Shown: piece by piece, positions 35,438-43,166 of the stretch
Layout: each line of letters begins with the position of its first letter
How positions within the stretch are numbered: position 1 is the first letter of the stretch
Source: Flavobacterium fontis
GTDB taxonomy: Bacteria > Bacteroidota > Bacteroidia > Flavobacteriales > Flavobacteriaceae
Direction of reading: 5' to 3'
NCBI RefSeq assembly: GCF_900129405.1
Contig: NZ_FQVQ01000003.1
Span: forward strand, 1-64,000
Length of the DNA stretch: 64,000 bases
The notes under the pieces: generated by a model
The model's input: only the letters and a program-made list of their open reading frames with translations
Database searches by the model: none
What the model was told of the DNA's origin: nothing
Position numbers and translations under genes: made by a program

Positions 35438-36431
35438 AATCCAATTGTTCGGTTAATGTTTTAAATGTGCTTTTGGCATCTTTCCCTTCATACAAAACGG
35501 CATAGACCGCATCAATAATGGGGGTTTTCGCTTTATAGTCTTGATTGAGTTTGTAGGCACTTTTTACAGCGTAATAGCCTTCAGCGACCATACTCATTTC
35601 CATCATGGCCGATTTGACCGTATACCCTTTTCCAATCATGTTTCCAAACATGCGGTTGCGGGAAAAAACTGAATAACCCGTGACCAACAAATCGCCCAAA
35701 TAAGCCGAATTGTTGATATTGCGTTTCATACGGTGCACTTTTTTGATGAACTTTTTCATTTCTCGAATGGCATTACTCATAATGACCGATTGGAAATTAT
35801 CGCCATAGCCCAAACCATGGGCAATCCCGGCTGCAATGGCGTAAATGTTTTTCAACATAGCCGCATATTCCGTACCAATGATGTCATCGGAGGTTTTGGT
35901 CTTGATGTAATTTCCCGCCAATAGTTTGGCCATTACGCGTGCTTTTTTGGTATCTCCACAGGCAATGGTCAAATACGATAAACGCTCAAGCGCCACTTCT
36001 TCAGCATGACAAGGCCCCGTAATTACTCCAATGTTGTGGTAGGGAATGGCGTACGTAGTATGAAAATGTTCGCCAACAATCAAAAAGGTTTCGGGCACAA
36101 TGCCTTTGATAGCCGAAAAGATAATCTTATCGTCAAGGCTCACGGTCAACTTTTCTAATTCACGGCTTAAAAAGGCCGAAGGAATGGCAAAAATCACATA
36201 ATCCGCATAGGCAACAGCTTCATTGATGTCTTGTGTCAACCGTAATTTGGTAATATCAAATTCCACCGAGCTCAAATAGTTCGGATTGTGTTTATACGCT
36301 TTCAAATGATCAATGGCCGAACCGTTGCGCATGTACCAGGCGATTTCGTCCAAGTTAACGCATAGCATTTTGGCGATAGCTGTGGCCCAACTGCCGCCAC
36401 CGATCACCGCAACTTTAGGTTGTTTTTGCAT
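35436..36431 (-). CDS. gpsA: NAD(P)H-dependent glycerol-3-phosphate dehydrogenase
   Basis: 331-aa cytosolic enzyme that reduces dihydroxyacetone phosphate to sn-glycerol 3-phosphate for phospholipid synthesis. N-terminal Rossmann fold with VAVIGGGSWATAIAKML, then the substrate motif ITGPCHAEEVA and the catalytic lysine in AAMLKNIYAIAAGIAHGLGYGDN. Length and start fit the family. It has its own promoter and appears to be monocistronic. Confidence 0.96.
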   Translation of the reverse strand: MQKQPKVAVIGGGSWATAIAKMLCVNLDEIAWYMRNGSAIDHLKAYKHNPNYLSSVEFDITKLRLTQDINEAVAYADYVIFAIPSAFLSRELEKLTVSLDDKIIFSAIKGIVPETFLIVGEHFHTTYAIPYHNIGVITGPCHAEEVALERLSYLTIACGDTKKARVMAKLLAGNYIKTKTSDDIIGTEYAAMLKNIYAIAAGIAHGLGYGDNFQSVIMSNAIREMKKFIKKVHRMKRNINNSAYLGDLLVTGYSVFSRNRMFGNMIGKGYTVKSAMMEMSMVAEGYYAVKSAYKLNQDYKAKTPIIDAVYAVLYEGKDAKSTFKTLTEQLD

Positions 36432-36450
36432 GGGTGTGGGTTTGATTTTT

Positions 36451-36481
36451 CAAAAATAGGTTTTTTATTTTGGCTACCCAA
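36451..36481 (-). promoter_or_regulatory. Promoter of gpsA
   Basis: Minus strand TTG (36479-36481), 20 bp, TATTTTTG (36451-36458): exact consensus, 19 bp from the gpsA ATG. Confidence 0.7.
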
Positions 36482-36607
36482 GATTCCACCGAAACGGGAC
36501 CTTAAAAACTTTAACGTTTATTTTAACACAGCAAACTACAATTTCGAGTTTTTACCCTCGTTATCTTTTCAAAGGTTAGTTTAGTGAATTTTTGTTTTGG
36601 GTTGAAA

Positions 36608-36640
36608 AAAAGGCGTTCGGTTTTAAACGGAACGCCTTTT
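36608..36640 (-). terminator. Terminator of yqhD
   Basis: 11-bp stem AAAAGGCGTTC/GAACGCCTTTT with an 11-nt loop, 18 bp after the yqhD stop. Confidence 0.88.
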
Positions 36641-36658
36641 GTGTTGTAAGCCATTGGA

Positions 36659-37825
36659 TTAATAACTGAGCGTTACAATCTCGCGCACTTTTTCAAGGGT
36701 TACATTTTGTCGTTCTCCAAGGCCCAACCAACCCCGTTCTTCAAAGCGTTGCACGATGAAATCGGCTGTGCCTTCAATATTTTCAGCATTTTCCGAAATA
36801 CGGGTTTTCATGCCCATTGTATGGAAAAAGTTTACGGTTTTGTCAATCGCAGCTTTGGCAATTTCGTCAGGAGTTCCTGTTAAATTCCAAACGCGTTGCC
36901 CGTATTGGGCCAATTTTTCTTTTTTCGTTTCAAACATCACACGGTAGAGGTTTGGACCGATAATCGCTAACGTACGGGCATGATCAATCTCATACAAAGC
37001 GGTCAATTCGTGCCCAATCATGTGTGTCGCCCAATCGGAAGGAACTCCTTTTTGAATCAAACCGTTCAAAGCCATCGTCGCCGACCACACAAAATTGGAC
37101 GCCAATTTATAATCGGTAGGGTTTTCGACTACCGAGGGGCTAATTTCAATCAAGGTTTGCAAAATACTTTCTGCAATACGGTCTTGCAACTGTGCGTCAT
37201 GAGGGTAAGTTAAATACTGTTCCATTACATGGGTAAACGCGTCGACCACTCCGTTTTGCAATTGACGTTTGGGTAACGAGGCAATAACCGTAGGGTCTAC
37301 TATCGAGAATTTCGGAAACAAAGCACTGCCGCCTAAGGTCAATTTTTCTTGGGTTGCATCGATGGTGACTACGGCCCCCGAATTCATTTCCGAACCCGTT
37401 GCAGGTAACGTCAATACTGTACCAAAAGGCACACAAACTGAAGCGTCTTTAAACAAAATGCGTTGCTTTAAAATTTCAATTGCATCGCCGGGATAGTTGA
37501 CCGCGGCCGAAATAAATTTCACGCCATCAATCACACTTCCACCACCAATAGCCAAAACAAAGCCAATGTTTTCAGCACGAATCAATTCCACTGCCTTCAT
37601 CAAGGTTTCATACCGCGGATTGGGTTCGATACCCCCAAATTCGATACAATCATACCCTGCCAAAGCGGTTTTCACTTGGTCATAGACGCCATTTTTAAAG
37701 ATACTCCCTCCGCCATACGCCAACAAGATTTTAGTGTTTTTGGGCGTTACTTCGGCCAATTTTGCGATTTGTCCACGGCCAAAAATATAATTGACCGGAT
37801 TGTATAGTTCAAAATTATTCATCAT
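36659..37825 (-). CDS. yqhD: Iron-containing NADPH-dependent alcohol dehydrogenase, YqhD-like
   Basis: 388 aa, the same length as E. coli YqhD and similar along its whole length (N-terminal NNFELYNPVNYIFGRGQI, then FGGIEPNPRYETLM and VLAIGGGSVIDG). Metal ligands are visible in GVVDAFTHVMEQY (Asp, His) and GHELTALYEIDHARTLAI (two His). YqhD reduces short-chain aldehydes with NADPH and protects against lipid-peroxidation products; the same role is likely here. It is a single-gene unit with its own terminator. Confidence 0.93.
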   Translation of the reverse strand: MMNNFELYNPVNYIFGRGQIAKLAEVTPKNTKILLAYGGGSIFKNGVYDQVKTALAGYDCIEFGGIEPNPRYETLMKAVELIRAENIGFVLAIGGGSVIDGVKFISAAVNYPGDAIEILKQRILFKDASVCVPFGTVLTLPATGSEMNSGAVVTIDATQEKLTLGGSALFPKFSIVDPTVIASLPKRQLQNGVVDAFTHVMEQYLTYPHDAQLQDRIAESILQTLIEISPSVVENPTDYKLASNFVWSATMALNGLIQKGVPSDWATHMIGHELTALYEIDHARTLAIIGPNLYRVMFETKKEKLAQYGQRVWNLTGTPDEIAKAAIDKTVNFFHTMGMKTRISENAENIEGTADFIVQRFEERGWLGLGERQNVTLEKVREIVTLSY

Positions 37826-37841
37826 TCAAAAAATTAAACCC

Positions 37842-37849
37842 CAAAGGTA
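37842..37849 (-). promoter_or_regulatory. Candidate -7 box for yqhD
   Basis: TACCTTTG on the minus strand, exact TAnnTTTG match, 16 bp from the ATG; no -33 TTG seen. Confidence 0.5.
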
Positions 37850-37953
37850 ATTCATTCCCTTTATAACGGGTGGTAAGGGAATGTTAAGGTTCTATCTGCC
37901 ACATTAAACATATATTCTTTTCTGTCTATTTAGAAAAAAAGTTTAGGCGGTAA

Positions 37954-38178
37954 TTACTTTTTTGCAACCCACCGATGAATTAGAAATAAACCAAAACCAA
38001 CAACAAATAAAAGAGAGGTATATTCAGGAATTTTTTTATCCATTAATTTGGCTCCTAATTGAATTGTAGCCCCAATGAAAAGGAAAATTAACCCTAAAAT
38101 GCGTAATTGAGGGCGAAGAAGGGTGAAGAAGGTTTTTTTTTCACGATTTACGTTGGAATTGTTTTGAGTTGTCTTCAT
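37954..38178 (-). CDS. Small two-helix membrane protein (74 aa)
   Basis: No named family recognised. A charged N terminus (MKTTQNNSN) is followed by two hydrophobic helices (about 32-48 and 52-70) and a short basic tail HRWVAKK. I start at MKTTQNN; the longer open frame overlaps nadD and has no coding character. It lies 16 bp downstream of nadD on the same strand and so is probably part of the yicC-gmk-nadD transcript. Confidence 0.6.
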   Translation of the reverse strand: MKTTQNNSNVNREKKTFFTLLRPQLRILGLIFLFIGATIQLGAKLMDKKIPEYTSLLFVVGFGLFLIHRWVAKK

Positions 38179-38194
38179 ATCTAAAACTATTATT

Positions 38195-38773
38195 TTACCG
38201 ATACAACAAATTCGCATCAACATAGTCCCAAACCGCATCGGGTAGGAGCGGACGCACATTTTTTTGTTGCGCAATGCCCTCGCGTATCGCTGTAGAGGAA
38301 ATTTCTACTATGGGTGCGTTAATCTTGTGCACGTGCGGATGTTCCAGCAGTTCGGGTAAGGCTTCCCCAGCGGCTACACGCGGATAGACATAAATCGCGT
38401 GGTGTTCCAAGATGTACTCGTAATTTTTCCATTTGTGCAGTGAATTCAGATTGTCTTCCCCCATGATTAAGGCAAACTCGTGTTGCGGAAACTTTTCCAA
38501 CAAATGTACCAAGGTATTCACGGTATAATTGGGCTGCGGTAACTTAAACTCAATGTCCGAAGGCTTGATTTTTGGATAGGCTTCTGTTGCCAAATGCACC
38601 AAATGTAGGCGTTGGTAATCGTCCAATAACGTACGTTTCTCTTTATGCGGATTGTGCGGCGTTACCACCATCCAAATTTGATCCAAATCGGAATACTCTG
38701 CCAAATGATTCGCAATAATCATATGCCCCACATGAATGGGGTTGAAGGTGCCGAAGTAGAGACCGATTTTCAT
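38195..38773 (-). CDS. nadD: Nicotinate-nucleotide adenylyltransferase
   Basis: 192 aa; transfers AMP to nicotinate mononucleotide in NAD synthesis. The nucleotidyltransferase signature GTFNPIHVGH is at residues 8-17, and ISSTAIREGI near the C terminus completes the ATP site. The ATG is immediately preceded by heptamer array A3. In many Flavobacteriaceae yicC, gmk and nadD are neighbours; here an extra gene (38860-39222) separates gmk from nadD. Confidence 0.95.
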   Translation of the reverse strand: MKIGLYFGTFNPIHVGHMIIANHLAEYSDLDQIWMVVTPHNPHKEKRTLLDDYQRLHLVHLATEAYPKIKPSDIEFKLPQPNYTVNTLVHLLEKFPQHEFALIMGEDNLNSLHKWKNYEYILEHHAIYVYPRVAAGEALPELLEHPHVHKINAPIVEISSTAIREGIAQQKNVRPLLPDAVWDYVDANLLYR

Positions 38774-38830
38774 AGAGTGACTAGTGATTAGTGACTAGTT
38801 CCGATATTTCGGGAGTGTCTAGTTACGAGT
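38774..38830. repeat. Heptamer array A3 (TAGTGAC/TAGTGAT, degenerate)
   Basis: TAGTGAT, TAGTGAC and TAGTTCC in register after an AGTGAC start, with further TAG-T blocks after an interruption (GATATTTCGGG). The words are reverse complements of those in arrays A4 and A8. It abuts the nadD start codon. Confidence 0.75.
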
Positions 38831-38859
38831 ATATTTATGTTGTAAAGTAAGAACTTTTT

Positions 38860-39222
38860 TTAATGTAATGTTTTCGAAAATGCATTTATCATTTTACCTT
38901 CTTCTTGGATTTGAAGAAGAACAGTATGCAGTAATTGAACATCTTTGATATAGTGAAAACGTTCGGCTAGTAGTAACTGCGTTTCTAATTCGTAAAGTGA
39001 ACCTCTTGCTATTGCGAGAAAATATATAAAAGATCGATTTGAATTTCTTCCAAATCCCTCTGCAATGTTTGAAGGAATTGACAGAGCACAGCGTTTCATT
39101 TGGTTAGTTAGAATGTCTTTTTCTTCTTTTGGGAATGATTTTACAAGTCGAAAAATAGCTTCCGTGATATCCATTCCTTTTCTCCAAATGTGGAGATCTT
39201 TGTGGCTTTTAATTGAATTCAT
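38860..39222 (-). CDS. Four-helix-bundle protein (S23/23S rRNA-IVS protein family, bAvd-like)
   Basis: 120 aa, all-helical, with the family signature: DLHIWRKGMDITEAIF, FPKEEKDILTNQMKRCALSIPSNIAEGFGRNSNRSFIYFLAIARGSLYELETQLLLA. Such proteins are encoded within 23S rRNA intervening sequences in some bacteria and as free-standing genes in many Bacteroidota; relatives (Avd) work with diversity-generating retroelements. The basic bundle binds nucleic acid. No rRNA or reverse transcriptase is nearby. Heptamer arrays A3 and A4 flank the gene, between nadD and gmk. Confidence 0.9.
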   Translation of the reverse strand: MNSIKSHKDLHIWRKGMDITEAIFRLVKSFPKEEKDILTNQMKRCALSIPSNIAEGFGRNSNRSFIYFLAIARGSLYELETQLLLAERFHYIKDVQLLHTVLLQIQEEGKMINAFSKTLH

Positions 39223-39242
39223 AATGGCTAAGATTTAAAAAT

Positions 39243-39273
39243 CAAATATATAAATTTCAGCCTTAATCTTCAA
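39243..39273 (-). promoter_or_regulatory. Promoter of the four-helix-bundle gene, -33 box inside array A4
   Basis: Minus strand TTG (39271-39273), 20 bp, TATATTTG (39243-39250), exact consensus, 20 bp from the ATG. The TTG is part of the first heptamer (GTGATTG on this strand) of array A4. Confidence 0.65.
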
Positions 39274-39396
39274 TCACCAATCACCAATCACCAATCACTA
39301 GTCACCAATCACTAGTCACCAATCACTAATCACTAGTCACTAATCACTAGTCACTAATCACTAGTCACTAATCACTAGTCACTAATCACTAGTCAC
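39271..39396. repeat. Heptamer array A4 (CAATCAC/TAGTCAC/TAATCAC), 18 perfect-register units
   Basis: Eighteen consecutive 7-mers with no slip. The first four are CAATCAC; the rest are mostly TAGTCAC and TAATCAC in alternation, a 14-bp higher-order period. It overlaps the 3' end of gmk, supplying its stop codon, and supplies the -33 TTG of the neighbouring four-helix-bundle gene. Confidence 0.96.
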
Positions 39397-39964
39397 CCCC
39401 AACAAACCCCCTTACCAACTCCACCGCTTCTTGCTTTGCCGTGTCCAAGTCATAATTTTTAATGATTTTGTCAAACTGTGGGGCGGTGGCCAATTCGACG
39501 TGGGCTTTGGCGATACGCATATTGATTTTTTCGTCGGTTTCTGTGGAGCGTTCTTTCAAGCGGCGTTTCAATTCGTCTACGCTTGGGGGTTTCACAAAGA
39601 CGGCTAAGGTTTGCTCGGGAAATTTCTTTTTGATCCGTAACCCACCTGCCACGTCGATGTCAAAAATTACATTTTTACCCAAGGCCCAAATGCGTTCGAC
39701 TTCACTTTTTAACGTGCCATAAAAATTATCGCGGTATACTTCCTCCCATTCCACAAAATCCTCGGCTTTGATGTGCTGTTTAAAATCGGCGATGCTGATA
39801 TAGTAGTAGTCTTTGCCGTGGACTTCATTGCCGCGCGGGGCACGGGTGGTACAGGAAACCGAGAACTCTAAATTCAGCTCTGGAATACCCAATAGGTGAC
39901 GAACAATGGTGGTTTTTCCTGACCCTGAAGGGGCTGAGAAGACGATTAATTTTCCTGTTGACAT
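39389..39964 (-). CDS. gmk: Guanylate kinase
   Basis: 191 aa; phosphorylates GMP to GDP. P-loop SAPSGSGKTTIVRHLL (about 9-24), GMP-binding SVSCTTRAPRGNEVHGKDYYY and IDVAGGLRIKKKFP, then the lid KRRLKERSTET. The stop codon (TAG at 39389-39391) and the last Asp codon lie inside heptamer array A4, so the present C terminus (LVRGFVGGD) is partly repeat-encoded; the catalytic core is unaffected. It follows yicC by 24 bp, as is common. Confidence 0.96.
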   Translation of the reverse strand: MSTGKLIVFSAPSGSGKTTIVRHLLGIPELNLEFSVSCTTRAPRGNEVHGKDYYYISIADFKQHIKAEDFVEWEEVYRDNFYGTLKSEVERIWALGKNVIFDIDVAGGLRIKKKFPEQTLAVFVKPPSVDELKRRLKERSTETDEKINMRIAKAHVELATAPQFDKIIKNYDLDTAKQEAVELVRGFVGGD

Positions 39965-39988
39965 GTGTGTTGTTTATGGTGCTAACGT

Positions 39989-40849
39989 TTACAGAACGTT
40001 TAAAACCTGTTCTTTAATTTTTTCCAATTCATCTTTCATCAAAACGACACATTTTTGCATTTCAGCATGGTTCGATTTTGACCCCATCGTATTGATTTCA
40101 CGGCCCATTTCTTGCGTGATAAAGCCAAGTTTACGACCGTTGGCCTCATTTCCTGCTAGGGTTTCAAGGAAATAATTGAGGTGATTGTCGAGGCGCACAC
40201 GTTCTTCGGTAATGTCGTATTTTTCAAGGTAGTAAATGAGTTCTTGCTCAAAGCGATTCTCGTCTACGTTGGCGCTAAGTTCTTCCAAAGCCGTTCGTAA
40301 GCGCGTTTTCACGGTATCTATACGCTCCGCGTCGTAACTCACAGCCTCTTGCATGAGTGCGCGAATGTTGGCAATGCGCTGGGTAAACTCTTTTTCAAGC
40401 GCCAATCCTTCATCACGGCGAAAGTTGATCATTGCCGTTAGCGCCTCATCAATTACCGATTGGATATGTGCCCATTCGGCCTCGTCGATATCGTCGCGTT
40501 CGGTTTTTAAAGCATCAGGCATACGGACGGCCATTTTCATGAGTTCGGTGGCATCGGCCTCCGGGAGAATTTCCCGCATTTGTGCAATATACCCCTTCAC
40601 GATAGGCGCATTGATTTTGGACGCTGTTTCTTCTCCCGTAATTTCTATAAACAAGGAGAAATCGATTTTACCGCGTTCCAAACGTTGCGATAGTAAGTTC
40701 CGCACACCAAGTTCCATCTCGCGGTACATCGAGGGCATACGGGTATTAACATCGAGCCCCTTGCTGTTCAACGATTTGATTTCAACGGTGATTTTTTTGG
40801 TCGGCAAAGGCAATGAAGCCTTCCCAAAACCTGTCATGGATTGTATCAT
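39989..40849 (-). CDS. yicC: YicC family endoribonuclease-like protein
   Basis: 286 aa of the YicC/YloC family: N-terminal MIQSMTGFGKASLP, the central stretch LEISL-like NSKGLDVNTRMPSMYRE, and the C-terminal block ANGRKLGFITQEMGREINTMGSKSNHAEMQKCVV with conserved Glu and Asn/His. Studied members act in small-RNA/mRNA decay. It is the first gene of a yicC-gmk unit, and a -7 box lies 17 bp upstream with a repeat array beyond it. Confidence 0.93.
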   Translation of the reverse strand: MIQSMTGFGKASLPLPTKKITVEIKSLNSKGLDVNTRMPSMYREMELGVRNLLSQRLERGKIDFSLFIEITGEETASKINAPIVKGYIAQMREILPEADATELMKMAVRMPDALKTERDDIDEAEWAHIQSVIDEALTAMINFRRDEGLALEKEFTQRIANIRALMQEAVSYDAERIDTVKTRLRTALEELSANVDENRFEQELIYYLEKYDITEERVRLDNHLNYFLETLAGNEANGRKLGFITQEMGREINTMGSKSNHAEMQKCVVLMKDELEKIKEQVLNVL

Positions 40850-40865
40850 ACATTTCGTAAAGGAG

Positions 40866-40873
40866 CAAAGATA
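40866..40873 (-). promoter_or_regulatory. -7 box of yicC
   Basis: TATCTTTG on the minus strand, exact match. The region where a -33 TTG is expected (about 40891-40899) is occupied by the octamer block of array A5 and has no TTG on this strand. Confidence 0.55.
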
Positions 40874-40887
40874 GTTTTTTTGGAGGG

Positions 40888-41612
40888 AATGTGGTAATGG
40901 GGTAATGTGGCAATGTGTCGATGTGTCAATGTGGCAATTTGAAAATGTGTCAATTTGAAGATTTGAAGATGTTCTTTCTAAGAAATACTTGTTGACTTAC
41001 GACTTACGACTGGCTGACTTACGACTTTTAATTTGAAAATGTGTCAATTTGAAAATTTGAAAATGTTCTATCTAAGAAATACTTGTTGACTTACGACTTA
41101 CGACTTTTAATTTGAAAATGTGTCGATGTGCCGATGTGTCAATGTGCCGATGTGTCAATGTGTCGATGTGTTAATTTGAAAATGAGGCGATTTGAAGATT
41201 TGAAAATGTTCTATCTAAGAAATACTTGTCGACTTACGACTTACGACTGGCTGACTTACGACTTTTAATTTGAAAATGTGTCAATTTGAAGATTTGAAAA
41301 TGTTCTATCTAAGAAATACTTGTTGACTTACGACTTTTAATTTGAAAATGTGCCGATGGGGCAATGTGTCGATGTGTCAATGGGTTAATTTGAAAATGAG
41401 GCGATTTGAAGATTTGAAAATGTTCTCTCTAAGAAATACTTGTTGACTTACGACTTACGACTTTGTGACTTACGACTGTAAATTTGAAAATTCACGTTCT
41501 TAGAACGCAACCTGAAACCTGAAACTTGAAACCTGAAACCTGACGCGAGGCTTTAGCCGACTGATGTAGCGAAGCGAAATAAACCTGAAACTTTAAACCT
41601 CAAACTTGAAAC
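40888..41612. repeat. Large composite short-tandem array A5
   Basis: About 725 bp built from 8-mer blocks (AATGTGTC, GATGTGTC, AATTTGAA, GATTTGAA; eleven perfect-register octamers at 40888-40975), 7-mer GACTTAC blocks and 7-mer CCTGAAA blocks (41511-41545 and 41584-41611). A conserved 22-bp core beginning GTTCT and ending ATACTTGT recurs five times, at 40971, 41065, 41208, 41302 and 41422 (spacings 94, 143, 94, 120). No credible ORF is present in the 789-bp gap; dispersed element copy 2 is nested inside. Confidence 0.93.
41543..41584. repeat. Dispersed ~40-bp element, copy 2, nested in array A5
   Basis: Shares GGCTTTAGCC, GTAGCGAAGC and AAATAAAC in order with copy 1 at 10146-10185. It is bounded on both sides by CCTGAAA heptamers. 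Just beyond, 41618-41640 carries a CCCC-TTT-GGGG hairpin next to the stop of the transporter gene. Confidence 0.78.
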
Positions 41613-41638
41613 TAACAACTCCCCTTTGGGGTTGGGGG

Positions 41639-42517
41639 TTACTTCTTACGCGTCACCAGATACACTCCCGCAAAGATCAATCCCGCTGAGAGTAGCTTTA
41701 TAAGGTTTACGTCGTCTTTGCCTAAACTCACAGCAAAAAACGTTGCAAACAAGGGTTGTAAGTAGATAAATACCGCTACAGTCGTGGGTTTTAACTCCCG
41801 CATCGATACTAAGTTCAATAAATAGGTCAAAAACGTAGAAAATACCACAACAAAACCAATTTTCCAGAGAATGTCAATACCCAGGGTCGGCCAAGCAATG
41901 GCTTGAAATTCGCTCCACCCAAACGGCAACACCATGAGGAAACCAAAGGTATAAATCCATTTCACAAAGGTGAAGGCGTTGTATTTGTCCATCAATTTTT
42001 TGACAATGATGAGGTAAAACCCATACGATACCGCATTGACAAACACGAGCAAGTTACCCAACGTTGCATTGGAAGCATTCACCACCGATTTCCCATACAA
42101 AATCAAGGTAACCGTTCCAATCAGTCCCAACACGATTCCCAAAATCTTTGAGGTTTTCATGCGTTCTTTCATCAAAAGGGCCGAAAGCACCAACACAATC
42201 ATAGGGGTAGAGACCATCAATACGGCGCCCATAATCGGTGAGGTATAACTCAATCCTTTGAAAAATGTTAGCATATTGAACGCCACTCCAAACAAGGCTG
42301 CGGCAGCAATTCGAGGGAAATCAGTACGGGCAATTTTTTCTTTGGGACCAAAAAACGATAACAGCCAGAACAAGATCACCGAACCCCCAACGCGCAATAC
42401 AATAAACCCAAAGGGTTCAACATAGCGCGGCATAACGTCTTTGGCAATCGTAAACGTTACCCCGTAAATTATCGAAACCAAAGTGGCAGCGACGAGCGCC
42501 CAAGCACGTTTACTCAT
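41639..42517 (-). CDS. DMT superfamily transporter (EamA family)
   Basis: 292 aa with ten predicted membrane helices in two EamA halves; the second half begins about residue 150. It ends in the basic tail YLVTRKK. EamA proteins export or import small metabolites (amino acids, nucleotides, drugs); no specificity is evident. Its ATG overlaps the stop of the ArsC-like gene by 4 bp, so the two form an operon. The 3' end abuts the repeat region. Confidence 0.92.
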   Translation of the reverse strand: MSKRAWALVAATLVSIIYGVTFTIAKDVMPRYVEPFGFIVLRVGGSVILFWLLSFFGPKEKIARTDFPRIAAAALFGVAFNMLTFFKGLSYTSPIMGAVLMVSTPMIVLVLSALLMKERMKTSKILGIVLGLIGTVTLILYGKSVVNASNATLGNLLVFVNAVSYGFYLIIVKKLMDKYNAFTFVKWIYTFGFLMVLPFGWSEFQAIAWPTLGIDILWKIGFVVVFSTFLTYLLNLVSMRELKPTTVAVFIYLQPLFATFFAVSLGKDDVNLIKLLSAGLIFAGVYLVTRKK

Positions 42518-42864
42518 GATAAGGCGGCTATGGCTTGTGCCACAACTTTTGGACTGTTGCCAACAAAAACTTGGTTCTCTACCACAATCACCGGACGGTT
42601 CAAAAAGGTGTAATGTTCCAAAATGTAGCGCTTGTAATCGACTTCGGTTAAAACATCATCTTTCATATTGCGTTCTTTATACAACTTCGCGCGCTTGCTG
42701 AACAACACTTCATAGGATCCCGTCAGGGCGTGAATTTCATCGAGTTGTGCAACCGTGAGCGGCGCCTCTTTGATGTCCTGAAATACAAATCCCTCCGTAT
42801 TGGGGAGTGATTTCAAGATCCGTTTGCAGGTATCACACGTTTTGAGGTAGTATATTTTTCGCAT
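42514..42864 (-). CDS. ArsC/Spx-family thioredoxin-fold protein
   Basis: 116 aa, thioredoxin-like fold with a C10-D-T-C13 motif at the N terminus, then FVFQDIKEAPLT and NRPVIVVENQVFVGNSP. It belongs to the ArsC/YffB/Spx superfamily; true arsenate reductase activity would need an Arg triad that I cannot verify, so a redox or regulatory role is equally likely. Coupled to the EamA transporter by a 4-bp overlap. Confidence 0.88.
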   Translation of the reverse strand: MRKIYYLKTCDTCKRILKSLPNTEGFVFQDIKEAPLTVAQLDEIHALTGSYEVLFSKRAKLYKERNMKDDVLTEVDYKRYILEHYTFLNRPVIVVENQVFVGNSPKVVAQAIAALS

Positions 42865-42904
42865 GAGAATGTTTTTGGCAAAAGTAGGGATTCTGGGGGA
42901 GAAT

Positions 42905-43009
42905 TCAGTAAGCAGTGATCAGTGGGCAGTCATCAGTGATCAGTGGGCAGTCATCAGGAATCAGGAATCAGTATTCAGTCAACAGTCATCAGTCAACAGT
43001 GAGCAGTAT
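42905..43009. repeat. Heptamer array A6 (TCAGTNN), 15 perfect-register units
   Basis: Fifteen consecutive 7-mers such as TCAGTAA, GCAGTGA, TCAGTGG, GCAGTCA and TCAGGAA. It occupies the first half of the 302-bp gap between two divergently transcribed genes; the rest (43010-43166) is plain AT-rich sequence with a weak -7-like TATCTTCG before the next gene. Confidence 0.94.
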
Positions 43010-43166
43010 TGGACAATATTTTGAAATGGACATATAATCAAGGAGAAACTTTTAACTTGTAATCCATTGTGCTCATAAAAACAACATCACGTATCCAACA
43101 TTTATAATTTGGCAGTCAAAATTTAAAATAGTAAAAACTTTATCTTCGTAAGAAAATTAAACCTAC

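Noticed and set aside
36482..36600. Possible small gene or RNA between gpsA and yqhD
   Set aside because: AT-rich sequence with the gpsA promoter at its edge and no ORF or stable hairpin beyond the yqhD terminator.
38860..39222. Sign of a nearby 23S rRNA gene because the four-helix-bundle family occurs in rRNA intervening sequences
   Set aside because: No rRNA-like sequence is present on either side; free-standing members are common in Bacteroidota.
39271..39396. Possible CRISPR array
   Set aside because: The units are contiguous 7-mers without spacers and without cas genes nearby; this is a short tandem repeat.
43010..43166. Promoter of the DinB-family gene
   Set aside because: TATCTTCG near 43142 has a mismatch and no TTG at the right distance; too weak to list as a feature.
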